From assembly GCA_002698425.1 (NCBI GenBank), contig NZXU01000046.1:1-64000 (forward strand): DNA of 64,000 nucleotides. Reading direction: 5' to 3'. Both the position numbers and the translations under genes were made by a program. Under the pieces are notes generated by a model. That model saw only the letters and a program-made list of their open reading frames with translations. It had not been told where the DNA came from and searched no databases. Source of the stretch: Ahrensia sp. (GTDB lineage: Bacteria; Pseudomonadota; Alphaproteobacteria; Rhizobiales; Rhizobiaceae). Shown in pieces: positions 17,339-25,981 of the stretch (the first letter of the stretch is position 1; each line of letters starts with the position of its first letter).

Positions 17339-19810
17339 TTATGCAGAAAGCCGTTCATCGAATGCAGCCTGCACGGAAGTGCCATATCCAAGAACGAGAT
17401 CATCCTGACCCGCGAGACCGGACAGAAGGAAACTTGTCGGCATGCCGCCCCCGTCGAAACCATTCGGCATGGCAAGGCCCGGCAAGTTCAGGAAATTTCC
17501 CATCATGGTGTTGCGCAGCGTCTTGAGATTGACGCGATGGAAAAGCTCCTTGTCCGCCTCCAGCGGCGCGATAGCCGGGGCGACATGCGGCACCGTCGGC
17601 ATGGCGAACATCACGCCGTCGAAATCCGCCCTCAGTTCGGCGATGAGAGCAGCCCTGGCGCGTTGCAGCACCAACAGCTCATATGCCGTCATCTTCTTGC
17701 CGCCGAGAATCCGGTCGACCACCCGGCCGTCGACGCGCGCGACCTCCGGTCCGTCGACAAGATCGCGATGCTCCACATAGGCATCCGCCGCAGCGATGGA
17801 ACCGTAGGTAGTCGCCAGTTCGGCGGCCTTTGCGAAGGCCGGCATAGGACCGGAGCGCACGGTCGCGCCCCGCGCCTCGAGGTCGGACAGCGACGCCTCG
17901 AAATTTTTCATCACATCCGGCTCGACATCTTCGAGCACGACCGTCTCCGGGACAAAGACCGACAGTTCCGACAGCGGCCGGCGGATCACGCTCGGCCCCG
18001 CCGCTCCGCGCAAGGCGGCGTCGAGCAGGATGCAATCCTCCACCGAACGTGCCAGCGGGCCAACGGTATCGAGTGTCCGCGACAATGGGAAAACGCCTTC
18101 CGCGGAGATGCGGCCTTCTGAGGTCTTCAGACCGGTGAGGCCGTTGAAAGCCGAGGGAATGCGCACCGACCCGCCCGTATCCGTTCCGATCGCGCACGGC
18201 GCAAGGCCGGCAGCGACCGCGACGCCACTGCCCGACGACGAACCGCCCGGAGCGCGCGCTTCGTCCTTGCCGAAGGGATTGACGGGTGTGCCATGATGCG
18301 GATTGAGACCCAGTCCGGAATAGGCGAACTCGGTCAGATTGACCTTGCCGAGACTGACCATGCCGGCAGCGGCGAGATTGGCGACGACGGGCGCGTCCTT
18401 TTCTGCCGGCAGTTCGTCGCGATAGACATCGGAGCCGGCCGTTGTCGTGACGCCCTTCATGTCGAACAGATCCTTCCAGGCGACCGGAACCCCGTCGAGC
18501 GGCGACAGCGGCCGGTTGGCCAGAATTCGCTGTTCCGCCATGCGGGCCTCCTGCATCGCGCGCTCGCCGGTTACGGCGAGAAAAACCGGCGACGCCTGAC
18601 GAGCGATCCTCTCAAGCAGATATTCGGTCAGCGCAACCGGGCTGATCTCACGCGCCTGCAACGCCCTGCCGATGGAGGCGGCCGATCTTTCCGCGACTGT
18701 TTCAGGATTGGACATGGCTGCGGCACCTCGTTGTCTTGTTCGATCTCGGCCGATTGGCGGCCCGGCCGTTCTTGCGACCTCGCTCTGCCGCGCGAGGTTG
18801 CGCACCATGTCGAGGAATGCGGCAAGCGAGCGACGGATCTTCGCTTCGTCGATATCGCGGGTGATGAACACGATCCGCGACGTGCGGTCTGCATCAGGCC
18901 AGTGTTCAAGATGAAGCGGAGGATGAACGACGTGCTGCACGCCGTGCAGAATGACGGGGGTCGTGGATTCGGCGACGTTGAGAATGCCCTTCACGCGCAG
19001 GATCTTTTCGCCATGGGCATGGAGAAGCGCCGTCAGCCAGATGCCGAACGCCGTCCAGTCGATGGGATGGGGATACCGCAGCACGAAGGAATTGGTCCCG
19101 TCATCGTGGTGGTGATGATGGTGACCATGCCCATGCTCCAGCGCCTCCAGCTTGCCGGCGCTCTCCAGCCAGCGCCGCGCTTCCTCTTCGCGGCGTGTCT
19201 CATCGCCGATATCGTCGCCAAAGAGGAAATCGGCGTCAAATCCGGTTCCCGTCGAAGCGCTCACCGACGCGAAGGGATTCAATCGGTGCAAGGCCTTTTC
19301 CAGGCTTGCGATGCTCTCGCTATCGACGAGATCGGCTTTCGTGATCAGCAGACGGTCGGCTACGGAGATTTGCTTTGCCGACTCGGACTCTGTCGCGATC
19401 GTGTGCAGACCGTTTTGCGCATCGACCGTGCAAATGATGTTGGCGACCCGATAGTGGTTGCGGATGATCGGGTCGGCCGTGATCGTCGAGACGATCGGCG
19501 CCGGATCGGCCAGTCCGGTCGTCTCGATCACCACGCGGCTGAACCCGGGAATGTCGCCCTTGGCCGCCTTGTCGTGCAGACCGCGAATGGTTTCCTGAAG
19601 ATCGGAACGGATCGTGCAGCAGATGCAGCCGGATTCCAGCAGCAGCACGCCCTCTTCAACTTCTTCCAGAAGAATATGATCGAGGCCGACTTCACCGAAC
19701 TCGTTGACGATAACGGCCGTGTCCGAGAACCGCTCGCTTCTGAGCACTTCACGCAGCAGGGTCGTCTTGCCCGACCCGAGAAAGCCCGTGACGATATTGA
19801 CCGGAATCAT
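17339..19810 (-). CDS. CobW/COG0523 GTPase joined in frame to an amidase
   Basis: One uninterrupted 823-codon frame. Residues 1-340 are a complete CobW-type metal-chaperone GTPase: Walker A GFLGSGKTT (9-17), metal motif CICC (62-65), ETTGLADP (96-103), TKAD (157-160), a histidine-rich stretch (226-235) and a CobW C-terminal domain. Residues 366-823 are a complete amidase with Lys446, Ser524 and Ser548, nearly the same length as the separate amidase at 9825-11204. About 25 polar residues join them. Met366 (18715) could be an independent start, but its ribosome site is weak. CobW and amidase are normally separate genes, so this is either a true fusion or a lost stop codon. The start overlaps the previous stop as ATGA. 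Confidence 0.8.
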   Translation of the reverse strand: MIPVNIVTGFLGSGKTTLLREVLRSERFSDTAVIVNEFGEVGLDHILLEEVEEGVLLLESGCICCTIRSDLQETIRGLHDKAAKGDIPGFSRVVIETTGLADPAPIVSTITADPIIRNHYRVANIICTVDAQNGLHTIATESESAKQISVADRLLITKADLVDSESIASLEKALHRLNPFASVSASTGTGFDADFLFGDDIGDETRREEEARRWLESAGKLEALEHGHGHHHHHHDDGTNSFVLRYPHPIDWTAFGIWLTALLHAHGEKILRVKGILNVAESTTPVILHGVQHVVHPPLHLEHWPDADRTSRIVFITRDIDEAKIRRSLAAFLDMVRNLARQSEVARTAGPPIGRDRTRQRGAAAMSNPETVAERSAASIGRALQAREISPVALTEYLLERIARQASPVFLAVTGERAMQEARMAEQRILANRPLSPLDGVPVAWKDLFDMKGVTTTAGSDVYRDELPAEKDAPVVANLAAAGMVSLGKVNLTEFAYSGLGLNPHHGTPVNPFGKDEARAPGGSSSGSGVAVAAGLAPCAIGTDTGGSVRIPSAFNGLTGLKTSEGRISAEGVFPLSRTLDTVGPLARSVEDCILLDAALRGAAGPSVIRRPLSELSVFVPETVVLEDVEPDVMKNFEASLSDLEARGATVRSGPMPAFAKAAELATTYGSIAAADAYVEHRDLVDGPEVARVDGRVVDRILGGKKMTAYELLVLQRARAALIAELRADFDGVMFAMPTVPHVAPAIAPLEADKELFHRVNLKTLRNTMMGNFLNLPGLAMPNGFDGGGMPTSFLLSGLAGQDDLVLGYGTSVQAAFDERLSA

Positions 19811-20130
19811 GGCGCCGACTTCTCGATCTCCCCGATCCAGGCGTCGTCAAGCGGATCGACCGGACTGCCGCGCAATCGTTCAACCGCACCCCAGACGCTC
19901 TGGAGATCGTCGACGATCTCCTGGCGGCCGGTGGGCGAGCGGACGACATAACTCGTCGCCTGGAAATCGGAGAGTTTCATGCGCACCGCAGCCAGCGCGC
20001 GGTTCACCAACGCAGCGCGATGCAGCCGCTCGGCCCGGATGGTGCGGCGGGCCGATCCTGAAAAGGCCCGCGGGTGGGCGGAGGTCTCCGTCCAGTGCAC
20101 AGTTCCCAGCAGCCCGCATAATCCGCACAT
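19807..20130 (-). CDS. Small conserved CxxC protein, function unknown
   Basis: 107-aa protein starting MCGLCGLLGTVHWTE, with Cys2 and Cys5 forming a CxxC pair, followed by a basic helix-forming region and an acidic tail. A longer frame exists, but the ATG at 20130 has a near-perfect GAAGGAGGT ribosome site and starts at the cysteine motif. The gene sits between the imidase-like gene and the CobW gene and overlaps the CobW start by four bases, so the two proteins should be made together. It could bind metal or hand metal to the CobW GTPase. I do not know a characterised homologue. Confidence 0.65.
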   Translation of the reverse strand: MCGLCGLLGTVHWTETSAHPRAFSGSARRTIRAERLHRAALVNRALAAVRMKLSDFQATSYVVRSPTGRQEIVDDLQSVWGAVERLRGSPVDPLDDAWIGEIEKSAP

Positions 20131-20190
20131 GTTCGACCTCCTTCGGGACGAAGGGGAGCCGATCGCGGCTCCCCCTGCCATGAACCCGCC

Positions 20191-21066
20191 TTAGCGAGGG
20201 AAGCGCTTCGCGAAATCGTCGGCGATCTTGTCGAACGTCGTGAACTCGACCCCCGGATGGCTGATGATGTGATTGTAGATCCGTTCCAGCATCAGCAGGA
20301 CCTGCGGTTTGCCCGACACGTCCGGATGGATCGTCATCGTGAAGACGCCATAGTCCATCTCGCGATAGACCCAGTCGAACTGATCGCGCCACATCTCTTC
20401 GAGATGCCGCGGATTGACGAAGCCGTGGCTGTTCGGCGCCGCCTTCATGAACATCATCGGCGGAAGATCGTCGAGATACCACGACGCCGGGATCTCGATC
20501 AGATCGGTCTCCTCGCCGCGAACGAGCGGCTTCATCCACTCCTCGGCCTTCTTGGAGTAATCGATCTTGGTCCAGGTGTCGCCGACGCGCACGCGATAGG
20601 GCGTGAAGTCGTTGTGCATCAGCGAGTGGTCGTACTTGATGCCCTTCTTCAAAAGCAGCTCGTTGGAAACCGGGGAGAACTCCCACCACGGCGCGACGTA
20701 GCCGGTCGGCCGGCGGCCGCAAAGATCCTCGATCAACGCGATCGACTTGTCCATCACAGCCTCTTCCTGCTCGGGCGTCATGGCGATCGGGTTTTCGTGG
20801 CTGTAGCCGTGCATGCCGATCTCGTGGCCGGCCTCGGCCACTGCCTTCATCTGCTCGGGGAAAGTCTCGATCGAGTGGCCGGGGATGAACCACGTGGTGT
20901 CGATGCCCCAGCGCTCGAACAGCTTGAGCAGGCGCATTGACCCGACCTCGCCAGAGAACAGGCCGCGGCTGATGTCGCAGGGGCTGTCTTCGCCGCCATA
21001 AGAGCCGAGCCAGCCGCCGACCGCGTCCACATCGACGCCAAACGCGCAATAAATCTTCTTTGTCAT
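20191..21066 (-). CDS. NodB-fold polysaccharide deacetylase family hydrolase, candidate cyclic imide hydrolase
   Basis: 291-aa metal hydrolase of the PuuE/allantoinase-like branch of the deacetylase superfamily. Likely metal residues are Asp12/Asp14 in FGVDVDAV, and His86 and His90 in MHGYSHENP. It has no signal peptide, which argues against cell-wall polysaccharide as substrate. The sequence resembles bacterial imidases (cyclic imide hydrolases, about 293 aa), which open succinimide-type rings to half-amides that an amidase then hydrolyses. An amidase is indeed encoded downstream, and a metal-chaperone GTPase lies between. The start at 21066 has a GGAGG site. The family is certain; imide specificity is inferred. 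Confidence 0.75.
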   Translation of the reverse strand: MTKKIYCAFGVDVDAVGGWLGSYGGEDSPCDISRGLFSGEVGSMRLLKLFERWGIDTTWFIPGHSIETFPEQMKAVAEAGHEIGMHGYSHENPIAMTPEQEEAVMDKSIALIEDLCGRRPTGYVAPWWEFSPVSNELLLKKGIKYDHSLMHNDFTPYRVRVGDTWTKIDYSKKAEEWMKPLVRGEETDLIEIPASWYLDDLPPMMFMKAAPNSHGFVNPRHLEEMWRDQFDWVYREMDYGVFTMTIHPDVSGKPQVLLMLERIYNHIISHPGVEFTTFDKIADDFAKRFPR

Positions 21067-21125
21067 GTCAGTGGCCTCCACTTTCCTTGATTGGTGACAG
21101 TTTTTTCATTTAGCCGGACCGGGGC

Positions 21126-22235
21126 TTACGCATCGCCGAGCACGATCGTCGCCCTCTCCGGCTTCCAGCGGAGTTCGACCGCCGATCCGTTGGTGATGTT
21201 CCGCCCCTCGATGCGCTCGCGATAGGCTTCGATGCGCATCGGAGCCATGCCGGGCAGTTCAACGCCGACATAGACGACGTGACCGACCGGCTCGAGCGCG
21301 GTGACCGTACCCTGAACCCTGTCGAGGGTTTCCTCGGCAGCCGGCTCGGAAGCGGGAACGATGTCGATATATTCGGACGGGGCAACGACCATCGCCTTCC
21401 GGCCGGCAGCCGACGATCCCTGCTTGAAGCTCGGCACGCCATAGAACGTGCCCAGCGGCGTCGTGACGGTGGCGCGGCCATCGCCCACCTCGACAAGTTC
21501 GCCGGGAATGATGCGGTTACGGCCAATGAAGCGGGCGACAAACGCTGATTGTGGTCGCGTGTAGAGTTCGAACGGCGCCGAAACCTGCTCGACCTTGCCG
21601 GAATTCATCACCACTACCCGGTCGCCCATCGACAGCGCCTCGGACTGCGCGTGGGTAACGAAGACGAAGGTGATGTTGAGTTCGCGCTGGAGGATCTTCA
21701 GTTCCTCCTGAATCGACTTGCGCAGGTTGGCGTCCAACGCACCGAGCGGTTCGTCGAGCAGCAGGATATCCGGCTCCGTGACAAGGCCGCGCGCCAGCGA
21801 AAGGCGCTGCTTCTGTCCACCGGAAAGCGCCCCTTCCTTGGCGTTTACGACGTCACCGAGTTGCAGCTTCTCGATGATCGCATCGGTGCGCTTCTTGATC
21901 TCGGCGGCACCGAGGCGGCGCACATGCAGGCCATATTCGATATTTTGGCGCACCGTCATGTGCGGAAAAATCGCGTAGTTCTGGAAGATGGTCGATGTCG
22001 GCCGCTTCTCGGTCGGCACATCGGTGAAATTCCTACCGCGTATGATCAGGTCTCCGGAGGTAATGGATTCCAGGCCCGCAATCATGCGCAGTGTCGTCGT
22101 CTTGCCGCACCCGGAGGGTCCGACAAAGGAAATGAACTCACCCCGCTTGACGCTTAGGTCGAATTCTTCGACGGCGACTGTGCCGCCGGGATAGACCTTT
22201 CGGAGTTTGACCAGTTCAAGGTCATAATCAGACAT
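21126..22235 (-). CDS. ABC transporter ATP-binding protein (spermidine/putrescine PotA type), copy 1
   Basis: 369-aa ATPase with Walker A GPSGCGKTT, signature LSGGQKQR, Walker B ILLLDEPLGALD and a C-terminal TOBE-like domain. It powers the importer encoded by the surrounding genes. The ATG at 22235 with GAGGA upstream was chosen over longer in-frame starts because it begins the family-typical MSDYDLELVKLRKVYPGG. A second, different ATPase gene starts the same operon at 27999, so the importer may use an ATPase heterodimer. It lies 59 bases before the imidase-like gene, consistent with uptake of that enzyme's substrate. Confidence 0.92.
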   Translation of the reverse strand: MSDYDLELVKLRKVYPGGTVAVEEFDLSVKRGEFISFVGPSGCGKTTTLRMIAGLESITSGDLIIRGRNFTDVPTEKRPTSTIFQNYAIFPHMTVRQNIEYGLHVRRLGAAEIKKRTDAIIEKLQLGDVVNAKEGALSGGQKQRLSLARGLVTEPDILLLDEPLGALDANLRKSIQEELKILQRELNITFVFVTHAQSEALSMGDRVVVMNSGKVEQVSAPFELYTRPQSAFVARFIGRNRIIPGELVEVGDGRATVTTPLGTFYGVPSFKQGSSAAGRKAMVVAPSEYIDIVPASEPAAEETLDRVQGTVTALEPVGHVVYVGVELPGMAPMRIEAYRERIEGRNITNGSAVELRWKPERATIVLGDA

Positions 22236-22338
22236 CGGGGATCCTCGGATTCTAGCCGGGTAAGGTGCGGACGGCCACCGGGCCCGCCCGCACAACAGTG
22301 CAGGAAAGGGCAGATCGCCCTTTCCCGTTTTCGACGGA

Positions 22339-23547
22339 TCAGGCGCTCAGGAACTCGTCCCAACGCGAGATCAGGTGGTCGTACTCGTCCGGCCACTGGT
22401 GCCAGTAGCTGACATGGCTTGCACGCTCTTCCAGCGAACCGCCGTCGCGCAGGTCGCCCTCCTTGATGCCGCGTTCCTCGGCACCCTTCCAGGGCTGACC
22501 CTCGTACCAGAAGGCATACTTGTCCGGATCCATCACGTCCTTGATCGTGGTGGTCGGCGAGTAGTAGCCCTGCTCCGACACGGTGATGCCGGGTGCGCCC
22601 GACAGCCAGTAATCGGCGTAAGCCTTGACGGCTGCGGCGTTCGGGCTGTTGGCGATCTGCGAGATGCCGATGGCCCAGGCGCGATAGCCTTCCTTCGGAA
22701 CGGCGTAGGAGCACTGGATGCCCTGCGCCTTGACCGCCATGACAGCCGGCTGCCACGCATCGGCGAGGATCATCTCGCCCGAAGCGAGCAGGTTCACCAG
22801 TTCGCCGAAATCGCCCCAGAGCGCGCGGAACTGACCGCCCTTCTTCTTGGAGATGAGGAATTTCGACGCCTCGTCGATCTCCTCGACCGACGGGTTGCCC
22901 GGGTTCGGAACATCAAGCAGTCCGAGCGAATTCATCGCCAGGATCGCCTGACCGAACGCGATCAGCGGGTCGACGTTCAGGCCGGTCTTGCCCTTGAACT
23001 TGTCGTCGAACAGCGCGGTCCATGTGTTGGCTTCTTCTGCGCTGACGAGGTCGGGGCGATAGCCGATGGAGTCGAAGTTGTAGACGGTCGGGACCATCCA
23101 CAGTTCGGTTTGCCCATCGTCCGCCCAGATCTGACCGGAAATCTGCGCGCGTGCTTCCATGCGCGGATCCGTATCCGTGAACGTCGGACGAATGCTGTTC
23201 CAGTTCGACAGGTCAGCCGTCGGGATCGGCTTGATCGTGTTCGTTTCCGTCATGGCCGGCAGACGTTCGCCGATGGTCTCCCAGCAGTCATAGGCGTTGG
23301 AGCCGGACAGCAATTCCGTCTGGGTATTCGGGAAGATGTCGGCCTTGCCCGACACCGAGCCGACGCCCGACTTGGCCTTGAAGTCATTGAGAATGCGTTC
23401 CTGGACGGTCACAGAAAGACCGACCGTGCGCAGTTCCTGATTTCCCAGTTCCTGGGCAAACAGCATCTGGGGACGCATGAAGGCGGCGCTTCCGGCCAGA
23501 GCACCAGCTCCGGCTACAAAGCCCCTTCGGGAAATTTTCGTTTTCAT
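22339..23547 (-). CDS. Periplasmic substrate-binding protein of the POT-type ABC importer, Tat-exported
   Basis: 402-aa binding protein of the polyamine-type family. The N-terminus MKTKISRRGFVAGAGALAGSAAFM has a twin-arginine motif (SRRGFV) and a hydrophobic stretch ending at an Ala-rich cleavage region, so it is exported folded. The motif VPTVYNFDSIGY marks the ligand-binding fold. A much longer open frame exists upstream, but ATG 23547 precedes the Tat signal and has a GGGAG site. It is encoded between the SDR and ATPase genes of the same operon. The ligand is unknown; the operon context suggests a cyclic imide or amide. Confidence 0.9.
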   Translation of the reverse strand: MKTKISRRGFVAGAGALAGSAAFMRPQMLFAQELGNQELRTVGLSVTVQERILNDFKAKSGVGSVSGKADIFPNTQTELLSGSNAYDCWETIGERLPAMTETNTIKPIPTADLSNWNSIRPTFTDTDPRMEARAQISGQIWADDGQTELWMVPTVYNFDSIGYRPDLVSAEEANTWTALFDDKFKGKTGLNVDPLIAFGQAILAMNSLGLLDVPNPGNPSVEEIDEASKFLISKKKGGQFRALWGDFGELVNLLASGEMILADAWQPAVMAVKAQGIQCSYAVPKEGYRAWAIGISQIANSPNAAAVKAYADYWLSGAPGITVSEQGYYSPTTTIKDVMDPDKYAFWYEGQPWKGAEERGIKEGDLRDGGSLEERASHVSYWHQWPDEYDHLISRWDEFLSA

Positions 23548-23600
23548 CGTGGAGACTCCCTGTCTTTTCAAGTCGCTAAGTTTCCTGCGAGCGCCTGCCG

Positions 23601-24353
23601 TCAGTAACGGCCGACCAGTAATCCCCCATCCACCGTCACGACTTGCCCGGTCATGTAGCGAGCCTGTTCGGAGGTGAGGAATTTTATGACATCGGCGATG
23701 TCTTCCGGCTCGCCGACGCGTCCCATGGGGATGAATTCTGCCGCTTTCTCGAGCCCCTCCGGCCCGAGCGAATGTTTCTCGGACAGGGCTTGCGCGGTCC
23801 GGATATAGCCCGGCGCGACGCCGTTCACGCGGATGCCGCTGGAGGCGAGTTCCACCGCCAGGCCGCGCACCAGCCCGACCACCCCGGACTTCGCGGCGGA
23901 GTAATGGACATGCTCGTCCCATCCATACGCGACGCCCATGATCGAGGAGAGGCAGACGACAGAGCCTTTGCCAGCCTTCTTCATCGCCGGCGCCGCGGCC
24001 CGCACCAGCCGCATCATGCCCTTCAGGTCGATGTCGAACGTGTGATCCCATTTCTCGTCGGTCATCTCGCCCAGCGGCACCTTGTGGGCGATGCCGGCAT
24101 TGCAGATGATGCAATCGAGCGCGCCGTGGTCTTTCTCGATCTCCGCGACCAGCGCGTTCGTCATGTCGGTCGAGGTAACGTCCAGGGGGTGGAAGCTCGC
24201 TGTACCGCCAGCCGCCACGATCGCGTCGGCGACTTCAGCCCCTTCTTTTTCGAGCACGTCCGTCACGAACACGCGATCGCCATTGTCGGCGAAGGCCTTC
24301 GCGGTCGCCCGCCCGATTCCTATTCCCGCTCCGGTAATGAGGACGTTTCTCAT
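23601..24353 (-). CDS. Short-chain dehydrogenase/reductase, first of a tandem pair
   Basis: 250-aa NAD(P)-dependent oxidoreductase with the TGAGIGIG cofactor loop at the N-terminus, CNAGIAH, the catalytic Ser in SSIMG and YSAAK, and the C-terminal GQVVTVDGG. It follows the second SDR gene with an 11-base gap and lies within the ABC transporter operon. It would oxidise or reduce a hydroxyl or keto group on an imported compound. It is similar in plan to its neighbour but clearly divergent, so the two probably catalyse different steps or accept different isomers. Confidence 0.9.
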   Translation of the reverse strand: MRNVLITGAGIGIGRATAKAFADNGDRVFVTDVLEKEGAEVADAIVAAGGTASFHPLDVTSTDMTNALVAEIEKDHGALDCIICNAGIAHKVPLGEMTDEKWDHTFDIDLKGMMRLVRAAAPAMKKAGKGSVVCLSSIMGVAYGWDEHVHYSAAKSGVVGLVRGLAVELASSGIRVNGVAPGYIRTAQALSEKHSLGPEGLEKAAEFIPMGRVGEPEDIADVIKFLTSEQARYMTGQVVTVDGGLLVGRY

Positions 24354-24364
24354 TCAATCCGCTC

Positions 24365-25111
24365 CTAAAGCATCACATCGCCCGAGTTGGGCCCCAGGGT
24401 TTGACCGACGTAGATTTTCGCGTCCTCGGAGGCGAGGAAGGCCACCGTCGCCGCGACGTCGTCCGGTTCGCCGAAACGTCCGAGCGGCAATTCCGAGGCC
24501 TTCCGGTTGCGCCAGTCCTCCGACAGCGCCATCACGAGTTCGGTGTTGATCGGTCCGGGCGCGACGGCGTTCACACGCACGCCCGACGCGCTGACCTCGC
24601 GCGCCATCGCCTTGGTCAACCCGATGATACCGGCCTTGGCCGCGCTGTAGTGGGTGAGCTCGACGCCGCCGATCTGACCAAGCTGGGAGGCGATATTCAC
24701 GATAACGCCGCTGCCGGCGGCCAGCATGGGCCCGATCGCCCGCCGGCATCCCAGAAAGCAGCCGCGCAGGTGAACAGCGATCATCCGGTCGAAGTCCTCG
24801 ACCTGCATGTCCTTGAGTTCGACCTGTTGCACGATGCCCGCATTGTTGACGACCAGGGAACAGGTGCCCCACGCGTCCTCGCAGGCCGCAAAGGCCTTGT
24901 CGATGTCGGCCGGGGACGACACGTCGCCAGCGACAGGGATCGCGGTGCCACCGGCCTTCTCGATCAGATCGACGGTCAGCTGCGCCGAATCCGCGTTGAG
25001 ATCCAGGACGACCACCTTCGCGCCCTCGGCCGCAACACGCAGCGCAATCGCCCTGCCGATCCCCGCCCCCGCGCCCGTGACGACGGCGTTATGGTGAGAA
25101 AGCCGGCTCAT
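24365..25111 (-). CDS. Short-chain dehydrogenase/reductase, second of a tandem pair
   Basis: 248-aa oxidoreductase with TGAGAGIG near residue 12, an acidic residue in VVVLDLNAD after the second strand (favouring NAD over NADP), VNNAGIV, and the catalytic Ser/YSAAK set. Its start overlaps the stop of the second permease gene as ATGA, so it is translationally tied to the transporter. This coupling suggests that the imported compound, or its first product, is oxidised directly. The substrate is not readable from sequence. Confidence 0.9.
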   Translation of the reverse strand: MSRLSHHNAVVTGAGAGIGRAIALRVAAEGAKVVVLDLNADSAQLTVDLIEKAGGTAIPVAGDVSSPADIDKAFAACEDAWGTCSLVVNNAGIVQQVELKDMQVEDFDRMIAVHLRGCFLGCRRAIGPMLAAGSGVIVNIASQLGQIGGVELTHYSAAKAGIIGLTKAMAREVSASGVRVNAVAPGPINTELVMALSEDWRNRKASELPLGRFGEPDDVAATVAFLASEDAKIYVGQTLGPNSGDVML

Positions 25112-25965
25112 TCGATATCTTCCTGCATGCCGATGCTGCGGACTTTCGCGCGCCGGACGGACGCCGCCATGAGCAGGCCGTAGACCGACAGCAGCGCGAA
25201 GGAGAAGAGCGTCGTCAGCACGCCGAAGGCGAACAGATTGGGATGAATTTCCACCGCGAACGTTCCGTAGATGGCGATCGGCATCGTCACCTCGGAGCCG
25301 CCGGTAAAGAGCGTCCGGGGGAACTCGTCGTAGCTCAGCGTGAAGGCGAACAGCATCGCCGACAGAACACCCGGGAAGATGAGCGGGAACGTCACCTTGC
25401 GGAACGTCCGTCCCGGAGGAACGCCGAGCGCCCAGGCGGCTTCCTCAACAGAACTGTCGAAGCGGTTGAAGATCGCCAGCATCACCAGGAACCCGAACGG
25501 ATAGGTGTAAACGACATGCAGGACGAAGGCCGTCCCCCACCAGGTGCGGGCGAAACCGAACTGGTCGGCGACGAGCGCCATGCCGAGGCCGAGCAGAACG
25601 CCCGGCACCATCATGCCGAGGACCACAAGGTAGAAGACGACGCTCGATCCCTTGAAGTGGCGGCGAAAAGCCTGAGCCGTCAGCGTTCCGAGCACGGTCG
25701 AGACGACCATGGTCGCAAACGCCAGGGTGACGGAGCGCAACAGGGCTTCGCCGATCGGTAGCGGCGCGACGCGCGACGGCGGAGCGAAACCCAGCACATG
25801 CTTGTACCAGTAGGTCGACCATTCGATGATCGGGAACTGCGGCCCGCCTTCCGGTCCCTGCTGGAAACTCAGGATCCCCATCACCATGAACGGCGCATAG
25901 AGAAACGCGATGAACAAGGCGGTGTAGGCGCCAAGGCCGATTTTCAGGAAGCTTCCGTTTTGCAT
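25108..25965 (-). CDS. ABC transporter permease (PotC type)
   Basis: 285-aa inner-membrane protein with about six hydrophobic segments. The cytoplasmic EAA loop EEAAWALGVPPGRTFRKVTFPLIFPG contacts the ATPase. It forms the translocation channel with the second permease, whose gene ends 16 bases upstream. The C-terminus ends in basic residues inside the cell. Length and loop sequence match the PotC-like permease of polyamine-type importers. Confidence 0.92.
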   Translation of the reverse strand: MQNGSFLKIGLGAYTALFIAFLYAPFMVMGILSFQQGPEGGPQFPIIEWSTYWYKHVLGFAPPSRVAPLPIGEALLRSVTLAFATMVVSTVLGTLTAQAFRRHFKGSSVVFYLVVLGMMVPGVLLGLGMALVADQFGFARTWWGTAFVLHVVYTYPFGFLVMLAIFNRFDSSVEEAAWALGVPPGRTFRKVTFPLIFPGVLSAMLFAFTLSYDEFPRTLFTGGSEVTMPIAIYGTFAVEIHPNLFAFGVLTTLFSFALLSVYGLLMAASVRRAKVRSIGMQEDIE

Positions 25966-25981
25966 CAGTTTCGCGCCCCGC

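Noticed and set aside
18715..18800. Frameshift or pseudogene at the CobW-amidase junction
   Set aside because: Both domains are intact and share one frame, so no frameshift is needed to explain the sequence; a lost stop cannot be excluded but is treated as a finding.
22339..24114. 591-aa version of the Tat-exported binding protein
   Set aside because: The extra 189 codons run antisense-like through the SDR gene; the Tat signal begins at ATG 23547.
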